Notes: a model not told the origin generated them from the sequence alone. Numbered from the stretch's first letter, positions 1-9,019 are shown. The stretch: 64,000 nt of DNA from Candidatus Leptovillus affinis (GCA_016705235.1 JADIYP010000005.1:124001-188000); one strand, 5' to 3'. Program-made: numbers and translations.

Positions 1-255
1 ACTGGTGTCTTCGATGCCCCGGGCCACTTCGGCAAAAAAGGGGTTGGCGCTGTCGGGCACGATCATGCCGATGCTGAAGGTTTGTTGGCGGCGCAGGTTT
101 TGGGCCAGGGCGTTGGGTTTGTAGTCCAATTGGTTCATGGCTTGCAAAACGCGGTCTCGAGATTCTTGGCTGACAGCGCGCGAACTATTTACCACATGCG
201 AGACTGTGGAAATAGAGACGCCTGCTTGCCGGGCAACATCACGGATCGTAGTAAT
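1..255 (-). CDS. LacI-family transcriptional regulator, N-terminal part (cut by window start)
   Basis: The reverse strand reads as a LacI-type helix-turn-helix (TTIRDVARQAGVSISTVSHV) followed by the hinge (YKPNALAQNLRR) and the start of the periplasmic-binding-like effector domain (IGMIVPDSANPFFAEV). The rest lies beyond base 1. Family members bind a palindromic operator and release it on binding a sugar or other ligand, which cannot be told from this fragment. The best start by homology and ribosome site is an ATT codon at 255-253: a GGAGG (268-264) lies 8 bases upstream and the protein then begins M-T-T-I-R-D-V-A, as the family usually does. An in-frame TTG at 270 is the alternative, but it would overlap the GGAGG. 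A perfect palindrome just upstream suggests autoregulation. Confidence 0.9.
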   Translation of the reverse strand, partial: MTTIRDVARQAGVSISTVSHVVNSSRAVSQESRDRVLQAMNQLDYKPNALAQNLRRQQTFSIGMIVPDSANPFFAEVARGIEDTS

Positions 256-276
256 TAGAAGTGCCTCCAATCGGAT

Positions 277-302
277 GTAAAACGTTTGCGCAAACGTTTT
301 AC
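277..302. promoter_or_regulatory. Perfect 26-bp palindromic operator of the LacI-type repressor
   Basis: The 26 bases are a perfect palindrome, with half-site GTAAAACGTTTGC mirrored. The core CGTTTGCGCAAACG with A/T flanks is a typical LacI-family operator shape. It lies 22 bp upstream of the repressor start. Binding here would give autorepression and could also control whatever is transcribed to the right. Confidence 0.75.
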
Positions 303-446
303 GAAGTATAACGAAGCTGTTTTGCCTTGTCAATGAGCGTTTTGATTTGGGCGCTGAGGTAGCGGCGGCGCAGGGATGTTGCCAGGTGGAGACCGAAATG
401 GACACGGCCGTTTCCCCCACTTTAGACACGCGAATTAAAAAACTTG

Positions 447-568
447 GGTTCTTTGGGAATTCAAAGGGTTGACACCAGATGTAGGGGCGACCCTCGTGGT
501 TGCCCTCGTCTGGGGGGTACAAGACCCGCCCAGACATTTGGCGATACCCCGCGAAATCCTAAAGACCC
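447..568 (+). repeat. MITE-like intergenic element, type B (full length)
   Basis: About 122 bp begin with GGTTCTTTGGGAATTC and end with the inverted-type end GAAATCCTAAAGACCC. The interior holds the hairpin-forming GTAGGGGCGACC / GGGCGGGTCTTGTACC words. A near-identical copy in opposite orientation is at 40585-40706 and a half copy at 31625-31701. The rest of the 303-812 gap shows no gene that I can support. Confidence 0.75.
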
Positions 569-812
569 AAAACCTGAAGGAGCCTGGGGAATGGAGAGTG
601 AACCAATCTCCATTCTCAGGTCTACAACTTGTCTGGTTTTCGTCCCTTAGCACAATTTGATGACATCTGTCACATGAAATCAATTGAAATGATCACTTGC
701 CTATGACGCTCAATGCAAGGGATGATGTGGTGTATTCGTTTGCATTTACCCCGTCTACTCAGCAGCGATCGTTCATGTGTATTCCTGGCTCAGGGAATTG
801 GAGACATTAGCT

Positions 813-1193
813 ATGGCGACGATTATGTTTGAGGCGCCCATGATGTATGGCGATCATCATGTGATAGAGGTTCGAGGGTTGTTGGCCGCGCTCCCCGGTG
901 TGCGGCAAATTTATGCCAGTAGTAGTTTTCACGAGATCGAAGTTCAATTTGACGAATTGCAGGTCAGCGGCGACGCGATCCGCGCCAAACTCGACGCCGC
1001 AGGGTATTTGGGCGAGTTGACCCTGCCGGCAGAAACTGGCGCTGCCCAGAAACAAGACGGCCGTACCCCCTTTTTTCGGCACACGGCCGTTACCCCCCAG
1101 ACCGGCCAGGTTGTCAGTTTTGCCCAGAAAGCGCCATACGAAGGACGGCCGTTGTGGCCCTGCCCCAGCGTCGGCGTTATCCAGAAAGATTAG
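813..1193 (+). CDS. HMA-fold (heavy-metal-associated-like) small protein preceding CODH
   Basis: A 126-residue protein whose first 75 residues follow the pattern of a heavy-metal-associated domain: IEVRGLLAALPGVRQIYASS, then HEIEVQF and a helix ending in LDAAGY. The metal-binding CxxC of classical HMA domains is absent, with no cysteine in that loop. The C-terminal 50 residues are low-complexity and the only cysteine lies near the end. The ATG at 813 is chosen because a GGAG lies about 9 bases upstream; the frame is open further up to a GTG at 777. It sits 81 bp before the Ni-CODH gene and on the same strand, so it is probably first in that operon. A role in metal handling for the nickel enzymes is inference. 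Confidence 0.6.
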   Translation: MATIMFEAPMMYGDHHVIEVRGLLAALPGVRQIYASSSFHEIEVQFDELQVSGDAIRAKLDAAGYLGELTLPAETGAAQKQDGRTPFFRHTAVTPQTGQVVSFAQKAPYEGRPLWPCPSVGVIQKD

Positions 1194-1274
1194 TAACAGT
1201 CAGCCGCGACCGTTCGCCAATCCCGGTTCATCCCTCGCTGCTCCCAACGGTCTCTGCCCCCAAGGAGATTTCTT

Positions 1275-3287
1275 ATGGCCAAACAAGCCCGCAGCCCCGA
1301 AGAGCGCACCATTGATCCGGCCGCTCAACAAATGCTTATCCGCGCCGATGAACTTAAAATAGGCACTGCCTTTAGCCGCGCCGATAAAATGTCTCCGTGC
1401 AACATCGGCTCCGCCGGTATGTGCTGCAAAATTTGCGGCATGGGTCCCTGTCGGCTAACCAAAGAAGGGGATACCGGCGTCTGCGGCGCGACCATCGACA
1501 CCATCCAGGCGCGCAATCTCATCCGAGCCATCGCCGCCGGCGCGGCCGCCCATTCCGATCACGGCCGTGACATGGCCTTCACCCTCAAAGCAGTCGCCAA
1601 TGGCCAAACTGAAGGCTACGCCATCCGCGATATCGCCAAACTGCGCCTGGTCGCCCAGCGATACGACATCGAAATCGACGGCCGTGCGCCGGAAGAAATC
1701 GCCAACGAACTGGCAGACCTTTACCTGGCCCAATTCGGCCAGCAAAAAGGCGAGGTTGTCGTCACTAAAAATGCCCCGGCCAAACGGCTCCAACTATGGC
1801 GCGATCTCAACGTCGTGCCGCGCGGCATAGACCGCGAGGTGGTCGAAGCGCTGCACCGCACCCACATCGGCGACGATCAGGACCCGGAACACATTCTCAA
1901 CCACGCCGTGCGCACCGCGCTGGCCGATGGCTGGGGCGGCAGCATGATCGCCACCGACATTTCCGACATCCTTTTTGGCACGCCAGCCCCTATTTTGGGC
2001 GAGGCCAATCTGGGCGTCTTAAAGGACGATATGGTCAACGTCATCGTCCACGGCCACGAACCCACGCTAAGCCAGATGATTGTCGCCGCATCGCAAGACC
2101 CGGAAATCATCGCCTACGCCCGCGCAGCAGGCTCCAACGGCGTCAATCTGGCCGGGATTTGCTGCACAGCCAACGAAATCTTGATGCGCCAGGGCATTCC
2201 GGCCGCCGGTAATTTCTTGCATCAAGAATTGTCGATTCTTACCGGTTCGGTGGAAGCGATGGTTGTCGATGTGCAGTGCATCATGCAGGCGTTGGTGGGG
2301 CTGGCGGAAAATTTCCACACCAAAATCATTACCACCTCGCCCAAGGTCAAAATCAAGGGAGCCACGCACATCGAATTCGACGAACATCATGCTCTCTCGG
2401 TGGCTAAAAATATTCTCAAGGTGGCTATCGACAATTATGCCAATCGCGGCCAGACAAAAATCCCGCAAGTAAAAGAGAGGCTGATCCCCGGTTTTTCGCA
2501 CGAATACATCAACTATATGCTCGGCGGGAGTTATCGCGCTTCTTTTCGGCCGTTGAATGATGCGATCCGTGACGGCCGTATCCGGGGCGTAGCGGCTATC
2601 GTCGGCTGTAACAATCCGCGCAGCCAGCAAGATTACCTGCACACCAAAGTGACCAGAGACCTGCTCAAGCAAGACGTGCTGGTCGTGGAAACAGGCTGCG
2701 GGGCCATCGCCGCCGCCAAACTTGGCCTGCTGCTGGGCGAAGCGGGGCTGGATCAGGTCGGCCCCGGCTTGCGCGAAGTGTGCGAGACCATCGGCATCCC
2801 GCCGGTGCTGCACATGGGTTCCTGCGTGGATAACACCCGCATCCTCACCGTCCTGACGCAAATGGTCGAAGAAGGCGGCCTGGGCGACGACATCGACCAG
2901 ATTCCGGCCGTCGGCCTGGCCCCGGAGTGGATGAGCGAAAAAGCGTTGGCCATCGGCACATACTGCGTCGCCTCCGGCGCGTATGTGATATTTGGCGGTG
3001 CCTCGCCGGTCAGCGGCATGCCCGACAAAGTAAGCGACAGCGACATCGTTTTGCATTACATCAGCGAAGGCTGGGAAAAGATGTATGGCGGTAAGCTGGA
3101 ATTTGTGGCCGATCCAGACGAGATGGTGCGGCGCACGTTGGACCACATCGACAAAAAGCGGGCGGCGCTGGGCCTGAAGCTCTATAAACCGGAAAACTTT
3201 GGCCGCAGCGGCGATGATCGCATGTTGGCTTTTGAAGAACTGCCGCTTTCTGAACGGCGAGCGGCGTTATACGGCGTACCGGCGTGA
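1275..3287 (+). CDS. acsA: Ni-dependent carbon monoxide dehydrogenase catalytic subunit
   Basis: Anaerobic CO dehydrogenase (CooS/AcsA family, 670 aa, normal length) reduces CO2 to CO, or oxidises CO, at the Ni-Fe-S C-cluster. In the CODH/ACS complex it feeds CO through a tunnel to acetyl-CoA synthase. Visible ligands: the N-terminal cysteine set C42, C50, C51, C54, C59, C70 (CNIGSAGMCCKICGMGPC) for the D and B clusters, then the C-cluster region with IVGCNNPR, ETGCGAIAAAK, HMGSCVDNTR and YCVASGAYVIFGG. A good ribosome site (AAGGAGAT) precedes the ATG. It is followed by the AcsB-AcsD fusion gene after a short hairpin spacer, so the bifunctional acetogenic-type complex (acsA) is meant rather than a free-standing CooS. 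Confidence 0.96.
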   Translation: MAKQARSPEERTIDPAAQQMLIRADELKIGTAFSRADKMSPCNIGSAGMCCKICGMGPCRLTKEGDTGVCGATIDTIQARNLIRAIAAGAAAHSDHGRDMAFTLKAVANGQTEGYAIRDIAKLRLVAQRYDIEIDGRAPEEIANELADLYLAQFGQQKGEVVVTKNAPAKRLQLWRDLNVVPRGIDREVVEALHRTHIGDDQDPEHILNHAVRTALADGWGGSMIATDISDILFGTPAPILGEANLGVLKDDMVNVIVHGHEPTLSQMIVAASQDPEIIAYARAAGSNGVNLAGICCTANEILMRQGIPAAGNFLHQELSILTGSVEAMVVDVQCIMQALVGLAENFHTKIITTSPKVKIKGATHIEFDEHHALSVAKNILKVAIDNYANRGQTKIPQVKERLIPGFSHEYINYMLGGSYRASFRPLNDAIRDGRIRGVAAIVGCNNPRSQQDYLHTKVTRDLLKQDVLVVETGCGAIAAAKLGLLLGEAGLDQVGPGLREVCETIGIPPVLHMGSCVDNTRILTVLTQMVEEGGLGDDIDQIPAVGLAPEWMSEKALAIGTYCVASGAYVIFGGASPVSGMPDKVSDSDIVLHYISEGWEKMYGGKLEFVADPDEMVRRTLDHIDKKRAALGLKLYKPENFGRSGDDRMLAFEELPLSERRAALYGVPA

Positions 3288-3288
3288 C

Positions 3289-3332
3289 GCGTGAAGCGTG
3301 ATGCGTGATTGGTTTCACGCGCCACGCTTCAC
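3289..3332 (+). repeat. Intra-operon hairpin of GCGTGATGCGTGA words
   Basis: Two arms (GTGAAGCGTGATGCGTGA and TCACGCGCCACGCTTCAC) can pair over about 18 bp with two mismatches, immediately after the acsA stop and before the acsB ribosome site. Related hairpins sit before acsC and the malic enzyme gene. No T-run follows, so it is more likely an RNA processing or stability element, or a mobile remnant, than a terminator. Confidence 0.55.
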
Positions 3333-3351
3333 CCATCACCAGGAGGATTTC

Positions 3352-6300
3352 ATGTCACGATACATTGCGACGAGGGCTATCCGCGGGGCCAATGCCCTGG
3401 TTCATGAAGCCGAATTGATGTTAACCAAAGCCGTGGCTGAGAAAGGGGCGGACACGGCCGTTGCCTTTCCCAATACCGCCTACTATCTTCCCCTGATTTA
3501 TGGCATGACCGGCGAAAAAGTGGAAACATTGGGCGATTTGCGCCCGGCGTTAAGCCGCGCCCATGATTTACTGCATCCCATGCCTTCAGCAGACCATTGG
3601 ACGCCCTATCTGGGCGAGACGTTGGACAGTGGGATGGCTACTTTAATTGCTGCCGAAGTGGTGGAGGCCATCCGGTTTGTGTATGGTAAGCAGCCGGAAC
3701 CACTGCCCGGGTTTGCCCTGGCCGGTGGCACCTCTTATGGCAGCAATGGTAACGGCCGTACCGGCCATCTCAACGGTCCCATCGACGACATCCAACTGCG
3801 TTCCTGGGGTATTTCGCTGGTCGACGGCCGTATGCCCGGCTTTGCGGCCATCGTCGGCTGCGCCAAATCCAACGAAGTGGCCGTGAAACTGGTGCGCGAA
3901 CTGCAAAAGCGCAACATCCTCACCTTTTTGTCGGGGAACGTAAACGGCCGTTCCATCATCCACCAGCTCCACGAAGAAGGCGTCGAACTGGGCTACGACA
4001 CCTACACCGTCCCCTTCGGCACCGACACGCTCAGCGCCATCTACGCCCTTGGTTTTGCCACCCGCTCGGCGCTCACCTTCGGCGGCCTCAAGCCCGGCCA
4101 GGCCCGCGACATTTTGCTCTACAACAAAGAGCGCGTCTATGCCTTTGTCCTGGCCCTGGGCGAAGTGGACGATCTGAAATACGCGGCGGCGGCCGGCGCC
4201 ATCAACTTCGGTTTCCCGGTCATCGCCGACACGATCATCCCGGAAATTTTGCCCACCGGCGTCACCACCTACGAGCATGTCGTTTCCATGCCCTTTAATG
4301 AAATCGAAGGCGGCGACGACCTGGAACGGGCGGAACGGTTGGTGCAAAAATGCATCGAGATTCGCGGCATCAAAATCAAGCTCACCGATGTACCCGTGCC
4401 CGTGCCCTACGGCTCCGCCTTCGAAGGCGAAGTGGTGCGCAAATCCGATATGCGCGTGGAGTTTGGCGGCAAACATTCCCGCTGCTTTGAATACCTGCGC
4501 ATGGCCGACATGGAAACCGTCACCGACGGCAAAATTGAGGTGGTCGGCCCTGATTTTAGCGGCGTGCCCGGGCAGGGCGCGATGGACCTGGGCATTGTGG
4601 TCGAGGTGGCCGGCCGCGAGATGCAAAAAGATTTCGAGCCGGTGCTGGAACGACAAATCCATTATTTCATCAATGGCGCGTCGGGCATTCAGCACATCGG
4701 CCAGCGGGATATTGCCTGGATTCGCATGGCCAGCAGCGCGTCGGACAAAGGCTTCACGCTGGAGCATTTTGGTAAGATTTTGCACGCGCGTTTCCATGCC
4801 GATTTTGGAGCCATCGTCGATAAGGTGCAGGTGACGCTGTTTACCAAACCGGAACCACTGGCTCAATGGCTGGAGGAGGCGCGGGAAGCGTACAGCTTCC
4901 GCAACCAGCGCCTGGCGGATTTGACGGACACGGCCGTTAACGAATTTTACTCCTGTACCCTCTGCCAATCGTTCGCCCCCGACCACGTGTGCATTGTCAG
5001 CCCGGAACGGTTGGGGTTGTGCGGCGCGTACAACTGGCTCGACTGCAAAGCCAGCTTCAGCATCAATCCCACCGGCCCCAACCAGCCCATCAAACTGGGC
5101 AAACTGCTGGATCAGGACATGGGCTACTGGCAGGGCACGATAGATTACGCCCAGAAAGGATCACATGGCGCGGTGGAAGAGGTTTCCATGTACTCCATCA
5201 TGGAAAACCCGATGACCGCCTGCGGCTGCTTCGAGTGCATCGTCATGTACATTCCCGAAGTGGAAGGCGTGATGGTCGTCAGCCGCGAGGACGTAGGCAT
5301 GACGCCCGCCGGTATGAAATTTAGCACCCTGGCGGGCATGGCCGGCGGCGGCGTGCAGACGCCCGGCGTGATGGGTGTGGGCAAATATTATCTGGTCAGT
5401 CCCAAATTTATATCGGCCGACGGCGGCTTTAAGCGCGTGGTCTGGATGAGTAAGGTGCTCAAGGCGACAATGGCCGACGAGCTGCAGCACGTCGCCGAAC
5501 GCGAGGGCATCCCGGACCTGATTGACCGCATCGCCGATGGCGACAAAATCGCCACGGTGGAGCAGTTAGAGGATTGGGTGGAGGAAGTGCGCCATCCGGT
5601 GTTGGAGATGCCGCCGATGAGCGCCCCGCGCGAGGGAAAACCAGAGCGTCTTCCAGCGGAACGGGCGGAGGTGTTGGATCAGGCAACGGCCGTTGTCGAA
5701 GAAGCCATAGCCAAAAACGAAAAAGCAGCCGCTGCCAAAGAGACAATGGTTGTTGAGCAGCCAGCGGAAAAACCAGCCACGCCGACATTCGTGCAGGAAA
5801 CCAAGCCTATCAAACCGATACTTACCGAACCGGCGCCGCCGCTTCCCGCGCCGCCCATACCCGTTTCCATGCCAGCTACGCAGGGCGACATGCTGCAACA
5901 AGCCCACGAAGCGGCCTTGCGTCAGGCGTTGGCGCTGCAACAAGCGGCCGCCGAAGCGCTGCGACAGGCCGAATTTTTGGGCAAAGCGCGCGAAATGGCC
6001 GCCAAACCCACCACGCCAACCGAGGCGGTGGATCATTTGCGGCAGGCATTGGCGGCGGCGTTGAGCGTGTTGGGCGGGCAGCCTGTGGCTGCGCCGTCGC
6101 CCATCGCACCGCCAATAGCAAAGGAAGAAGCGCCAATTGCCGCGCCAGCGCCTCAGGAACCCCCGGCTCCCGTTCCCGTCGCGCCCAAGGTTGAAATACC
6201 AACCCCGGTTCCCGCTCCCAGACCCCAACCCCCGGCTGCCAGGGCCAGGTTAGCCCCGGATCAACCCTGGCTGGCACCTGGGACGAAAACGGCCGTACTC

Positions 6301-7230
6301 AAAGAAAAATGGGCTGGTAAAGTGCGCGAAATAACCCTGGGGGCGACGGCGGCCGACGGCGGTACGCGCACCCACACAGTCGCCGTCGGCGGCGAAACGG
6401 CGATGCCGTTTTTGCACTTTGAAGGCGATTTCCCCCATGCGCCGGTGGTGGCCATCGAAATCAAAGACCAGAAACCGGCGGATTGGTCGCCGCTGCTGCT
6501 GGAAGCCTGGGGCGAGGTGATGGCTGACCCGGCCCGTTGGGCGCAGGCAGCCGAACAGGCGGGCGCAAGTCTGATTCAACTTTCCTTTTCGCTGACGAGT
6601 GAGGCGGAAACGGCCGTAACCACCGTTCAATCTGTCCTCCAGGCCACCGGCCTGCCGCTCATCGTCATCGGACCCGGACAGGCGGAAAAAGACAATGCGC
6701 TGCTGCTGCCCATCGCCGAGGCTTGCAAAGGCGAGCGCCTGCTGCTGGGCGTCTGCGAAGACAAAAATTACCGCACCATCGTCGCCGGTGCGATGGCCAA
6801 CGGCCACCTGGTCACGGCTCGCACCGCCATGGATGTCAATCTGGCCAAACAGCTCAACATCCTCATCAGCGATATGGGGCTGCCGCTGGATCGCGTCATC
6901 ATGGACCCGACCACCGGCGCGCTGGGTTATGGCTTTGAGTATGGCTACTCGGTGATGGAGCGGCTGCGGTTGGCGGCGCTGCAAGGCGACAGCATGACCC
7001 AACTGCCGATGTTGGTGACGCCCGGCGAAGAATGCTGGAAGACAAAGGAAGCCAAAGTGGGCAGCGGCGTGCCCGGCGCGTGGGGCGATTGGCGCGAACG
7101 GGCTATCACCTGGGAAACGTTGACAGCCACCATGCTCATCGAATCTGGCGCTAACATCGTTGTGCTGCGGCATCCTGAAAGCGCGCGCCGGGTACGGCTG
7201 GCGATTCAGGATTTGATGACCAAGGCGTAA
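3352..7230 (+). CDS. acsB: Acetyl-CoA synthase (AcsB) fused to corrinoid/Fe-S protein small subunit (AcsD)
   Basis: A single 1292-residue frame joins two normally separate proteins. Residues 1 to about 760 are CO-methylating acetyl-CoA synthase. The A-cluster ligands are all present: C535, C538, C547 and C557 (CTLCQSFAPDHVC...GLC) and the distal-nickel pair C624 and C626 (CGCFEC), with the same spacings as in Moorella ACS. Residues 760-975 are an Ala/Pro/Glu-rich linker with an alpha-helical Gln/Ala stretch in the middle. Residues from about 975 to the end (318 aa) are a full-length CdhD/AcsD TIM-barrel, the small corrinoid protein subunit. Start at 3352 because AGGAGG lies 6-7 bases upstream; the frame is open to 3298 through the hairpin spacer. 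No stop or shift interrupts the join. Confidence 0.95.
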   Translation: MSRYIATRAIRGANALVHEAELMLTKAVAEKGADTAVAFPNTAYYLPLIYGMTGEKVETLGDLRPALSRAHDLLHPMPSADHWTPYLGETLDSGMATLIAAEVVEAIRFVYGKQPEPLPGFALAGGTSYGSNGNGRTGHLNGPIDDIQLRSWGISLVDGRMPGFAAIVGCAKSNEVAVKLVRELQKRNILTFLSGNVNGRSIIHQLHEEGVELGYDTYTVPFGTDTLSAIYALGFATRSALTFGGLKPGQARDILLYNKERVYAFVLALGEVDDLKYAAAAGAINFGFPVIADTIIPEILPTGVTTYEHVVSMPFNEIEGGDDLERAERLVQKCIEIRGIKIKLTDVPVPVPYGSAFEGEVVRKSDMRVEFGGKHSRCFEYLRMADMETVTDGKIEVVGPDFSGVPGQGAMDLGIVVEVAGREMQKDFEPVLERQIHYFINGASGIQHIGQRDIAWIRMASSASDKGFTLEHFGKILHARFHADFGAIVDKVQVTLFTKPEPLAQWLEEAREAYSFRNQRLADLTDTAVNEFYSCTLCQSFAPDHVCIVSPERLGLCGAYNWLDCKASFSINPTGPNQPIKLGKLLDQDMGYWQGTIDYAQKGSHGAVEEVSMYSIMENPMTACGCFECIVMYIPEVEGVMVVSREDVGMTPAGMKFSTLAGMAGGGVQTPGVMGVGKYYLVSPKFISADGGFKRVVWMSKVLKATMADELQHVAEREGIPDLIDRIADGDKIATVEQLEDWVEEVRHPVLEMPPMSAPREGKPERLPAERAEVLDQATAVVEEAIAKNEKAAAAKETMVVEQPAEKPATPTFVQETKPIKPILTEPAPPLPAPPIPVSMPATQGDMLQQAHEAALRQALALQQAAAEALRQAEFLGKAREMAAKPTTPTEAVDHLRQALAAALSVLGGQPVAAPSPIAPPIAKEEAPIAAPAPQEPPAPVPVAPKVEIPTPVPAPRPQPPAARARLAPDQPWLAPGTKTAVLKEKWAGKVREITLGATAADGGTRTHTVAVGGETAMPFLHFEGDFPHAPVVAIEIKDQKPADWSPLLLEAWGEVMADPARWAQAAEQAGASLIQLSFSLTSEAETAVTTVQSVLQATGLPLIVIGPGQAEKDNALLLPIAEACKGERLLLGVCEDKNYRTIVAGAMANGHLVTARTAMDVNLAKQLNILISDMGLPLDRVIMDPTTGALGYGFEYGYSVMERLRLAALQGDSMTQLPMLVTPGEECWKTKEAKVGSGVPGAWGDWRERAITWETLTATMLIESGANIVVLRHPESARRVRLAIQDLMTKA

Positions 7231-7240
7231 TTTCGTAATG

Positions 7241-7290
7241 CGTGATGCGTGAGAAGAAGCTTTCACGTATCACGTATCACGTTTCACGGA
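7241..7290 (+). repeat. Intra-operon hairpin before acsC
   Basis: CGTGATGCGTGAGAAG can fold against CTTTCACGTATCACG in the 68-bp gap between the fusion gene and acsC. It uses the same words as the hairpins at 3289 and 12548. Confidence 0.5.
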
Positions 7291-7298
7291 GACAAAAA

Positions 7299-8630
7299 AT
7301 GGCTCTCTCAGGCATTCAAATTTACAAAATGCTTCCCCAGACCAACTGCAAAGAGTGCGGGTTCCCGACCTGTCTGGCGTTTGCCATGAAGCTGGCGCAA
7401 AAGCAGGTGGAATTGGCCCTCTGCCCGACCGTCAGCGAGGAGTCGAAGGCGCAGTTGTCGGAAGCGGCCGCGCCGCCGGTGCGCCCAATCACACTTAAGT
7501 CAAATGGGTATGAGGTTTTGTCGGGCAACGAGGTGGTTTTGTTCCGGCACGAAAAGCGATTTTTTAGCCCGGCGGGTCTTTTTGTGCGGGTGTATGACGA
7601 TGAAGCGTTAGACGTGATCCGGCAAAAGGTAACGGCCGTTGCCGAATACGTCGTCGATTACGTGGGCATTGATTTGCGGTTGGATGGCCTTGCGGTGCAG
7701 GCGGCGGGCGGCGATTTTGTGGGGGCGGTAACGGCCGTGCGAGCCATAACGCACCTACCCCTCATTCTCATCGGTCAGCCGGACATGCTCAAAACCGCCA
7801 TTGACAAACTAGACGACGGCAAACTGCTGCTGGCTCACGCCACGGCCGATAACTGGCAGGCGATGGCCGCGCTGGCCAAATCCGCCAATGCCGCCCTCGC
7901 CGTGCAAGCCGCCACCGTGGATGACATGGTAGACCTGGCCGAAAAAGTCAAAACGGCCGGCGTCGACGACATTGTCCTGGCTCCGGCGCAGCGCAGCCTG
8001 GGCGGGACCCTTGTAGCCAACACCACCGCCCGGCGTATGGCCCTCAAAAAGAGCTTCCGCAATCTAGGTTATCCCATCCTCAATTTGCCCGGCGACAGCG
8101 AAAACCCCGACCTGGAAATCTTGCTGGCGGCTCAGGCCATTGGCAAGTATGGCGGTTTTGTGGTGCTGGACCATTTCAGCCCGGAAACGGCCTACTCGCT
8201 GCTGGTGCTGCGCCAAAACATCTATACCGACCCACAAAAGCCCATCCAGGTGCAGCCCGATATCTACGAAATCAACAATCCCGGCCCGGATTCGCCGGTG
8301 CTGGTGACGACGAATTTCTCCATTACCTATTTCAGCGTAGCCAATGAGGTGGAAAGCGCAGGCCTGCCCGCCTGGCTGCTGGTTTGCGACGCCGAAGGGA
8401 TGAGCGTGCTCACCGCCTGGGCGGCCGGAAAATTCGACGCTGAGCGCATCGCTAAAGATGTGAAGCGCTTCGGCGTGTCTGAAAAAGTAGCCAACAAACG
8501 GTTGGTGCTGCCCGGCCACGTCGCCATTCTTTCCGGCGAATTAGAAGAAGAACTGCCTGGCTGGGACATTAAAGTTGGTCCCCGCGAGGCGGTAGATTTA
8601 CCGGCGTTTATGAAACAAGTTTTGGGGTGA
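7299..8630 (+). CDS. acsC: Corrinoid/iron-sulfur protein large subunit
   Basis: CFeSP large subunit (AcsC/CdhE, 443 aa, normal length) carries the cobamide that accepts the methyl group from methyl-THF and hands it to the A-cluster of acetyl-CoA synthase. The N-terminal [4Fe-4S] motif is C17, C20, C25 and C42 (TNCKECGFPTC...LCP), which supplies electrons for reactivating cob(II)amide. The rest is a TIM barrel followed by the C-terminal cobalamin-binding domain, with VLVTTNFSITYF and GHVAILSGELEEELPGW typical of the family. The ATG at 7299 has a GGAG 7 bases upstream. Its partner small subunit is the C-terminal part of the preceding fusion gene, so the CFeSP heterodimer would be tethered to acetyl-CoA synthase. 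Confidence 0.96.
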   Translation: MALSGIQIYKMLPQTNCKECGFPTCLAFAMKLAQKQVELALCPTVSEESKAQLSEAAAPPVRPITLKSNGYEVLSGNEVVLFRHEKRFFSPAGLFVRVYDDEALDVIRQKVTAVAEYVVDYVGIDLRLDGLAVQAAGGDFVGAVTAVRAITHLPLILIGQPDMLKTAIDKLDDGKLLLAHATADNWQAMAALAKSANAALAVQAATVDDMVDLAEKVKTAGVDDIVLAPAQRSLGGTLVANTTARRMALKKSFRNLGYPILNLPGDSENPDLEILLAAQAIGKYGGFVVLDHFSPETAYSLLVLRQNIYTDPQKPIQVQPDIYEINNPGPDSPVLVTTNFSITYFSVANEVESAGLPAWLLVCDAEGMSVLTAWAAGKFDAERIAKDVKRFGVSEKVANKRLVLPGHVAILSGELEEELPGWDIKVGPREAVDLPAFMKQVLG

Positions 8631-8784
8631 TGCGTAATGGTGGCGGTGAAAATTTTTTTCATTTCACACCTTATAAATGCTTCGTAACAAAAGTTTTATG
8701 AAATTTACGCCTCGTAGCCACGGTAAGCACTATCTTTGCAGTTTTGGTATTGAGCAAGTTCTGCGACGAAATTACCTTGCTTTA

Positions 8785-8875
8785 TGTCATGCTGAGGTCC
8801 TCCGAAGCATCCCATTCAGCCTTAATGACCAATACATGGGGATTCTTCGCTCCGCAGACTCCGCTCAGAATGACA
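8785..8875 (+). repeat. 91-bp hairpin repeat (TGTCATGCTGAG type), copy 1
   Basis: Begins TGTCATGCTGAGG and ends CTCAGAATGACA, so the ends can pair. The reverse complement at 35360-35450 is closely similar over the full 91 bp. The flanks here (8714 and 8923) carry GTAGCC..GGTAAG and TAAGGATACCGCGGCTGC words, also found at 27162-27219 and 35930-35985. The whole 8631-9019 gap is this repeat material, with no gene seen. Confidence 0.7.
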
Positions 8876-9019
8876 TGTCCGTAGCAAAATCTTATCGTTT
8901 TAAAAAGTGCAAACATAGTGGGTAAGGATACCGCGGCTGCAAATTCCATGAACAAAACTTGAAATGATTTTTGTAGCAATGTAATACATCCCAGTTCAGT
9001 GAGGAAACTTCAAGAAAAG

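Noticed and set aside
2067..3146. 359-codon open frame on the minus strand opposite acsA
   Set aside because: It is exactly antisense to a well-identified gene, has no family resemblance, and reflects GC-rich third positions.
3643..4986. 447-codon minus-strand frame opposite acsB
   Set aside because: Shadow of the AcsB frame; His/Gly-rich composition with no recognisable motif.
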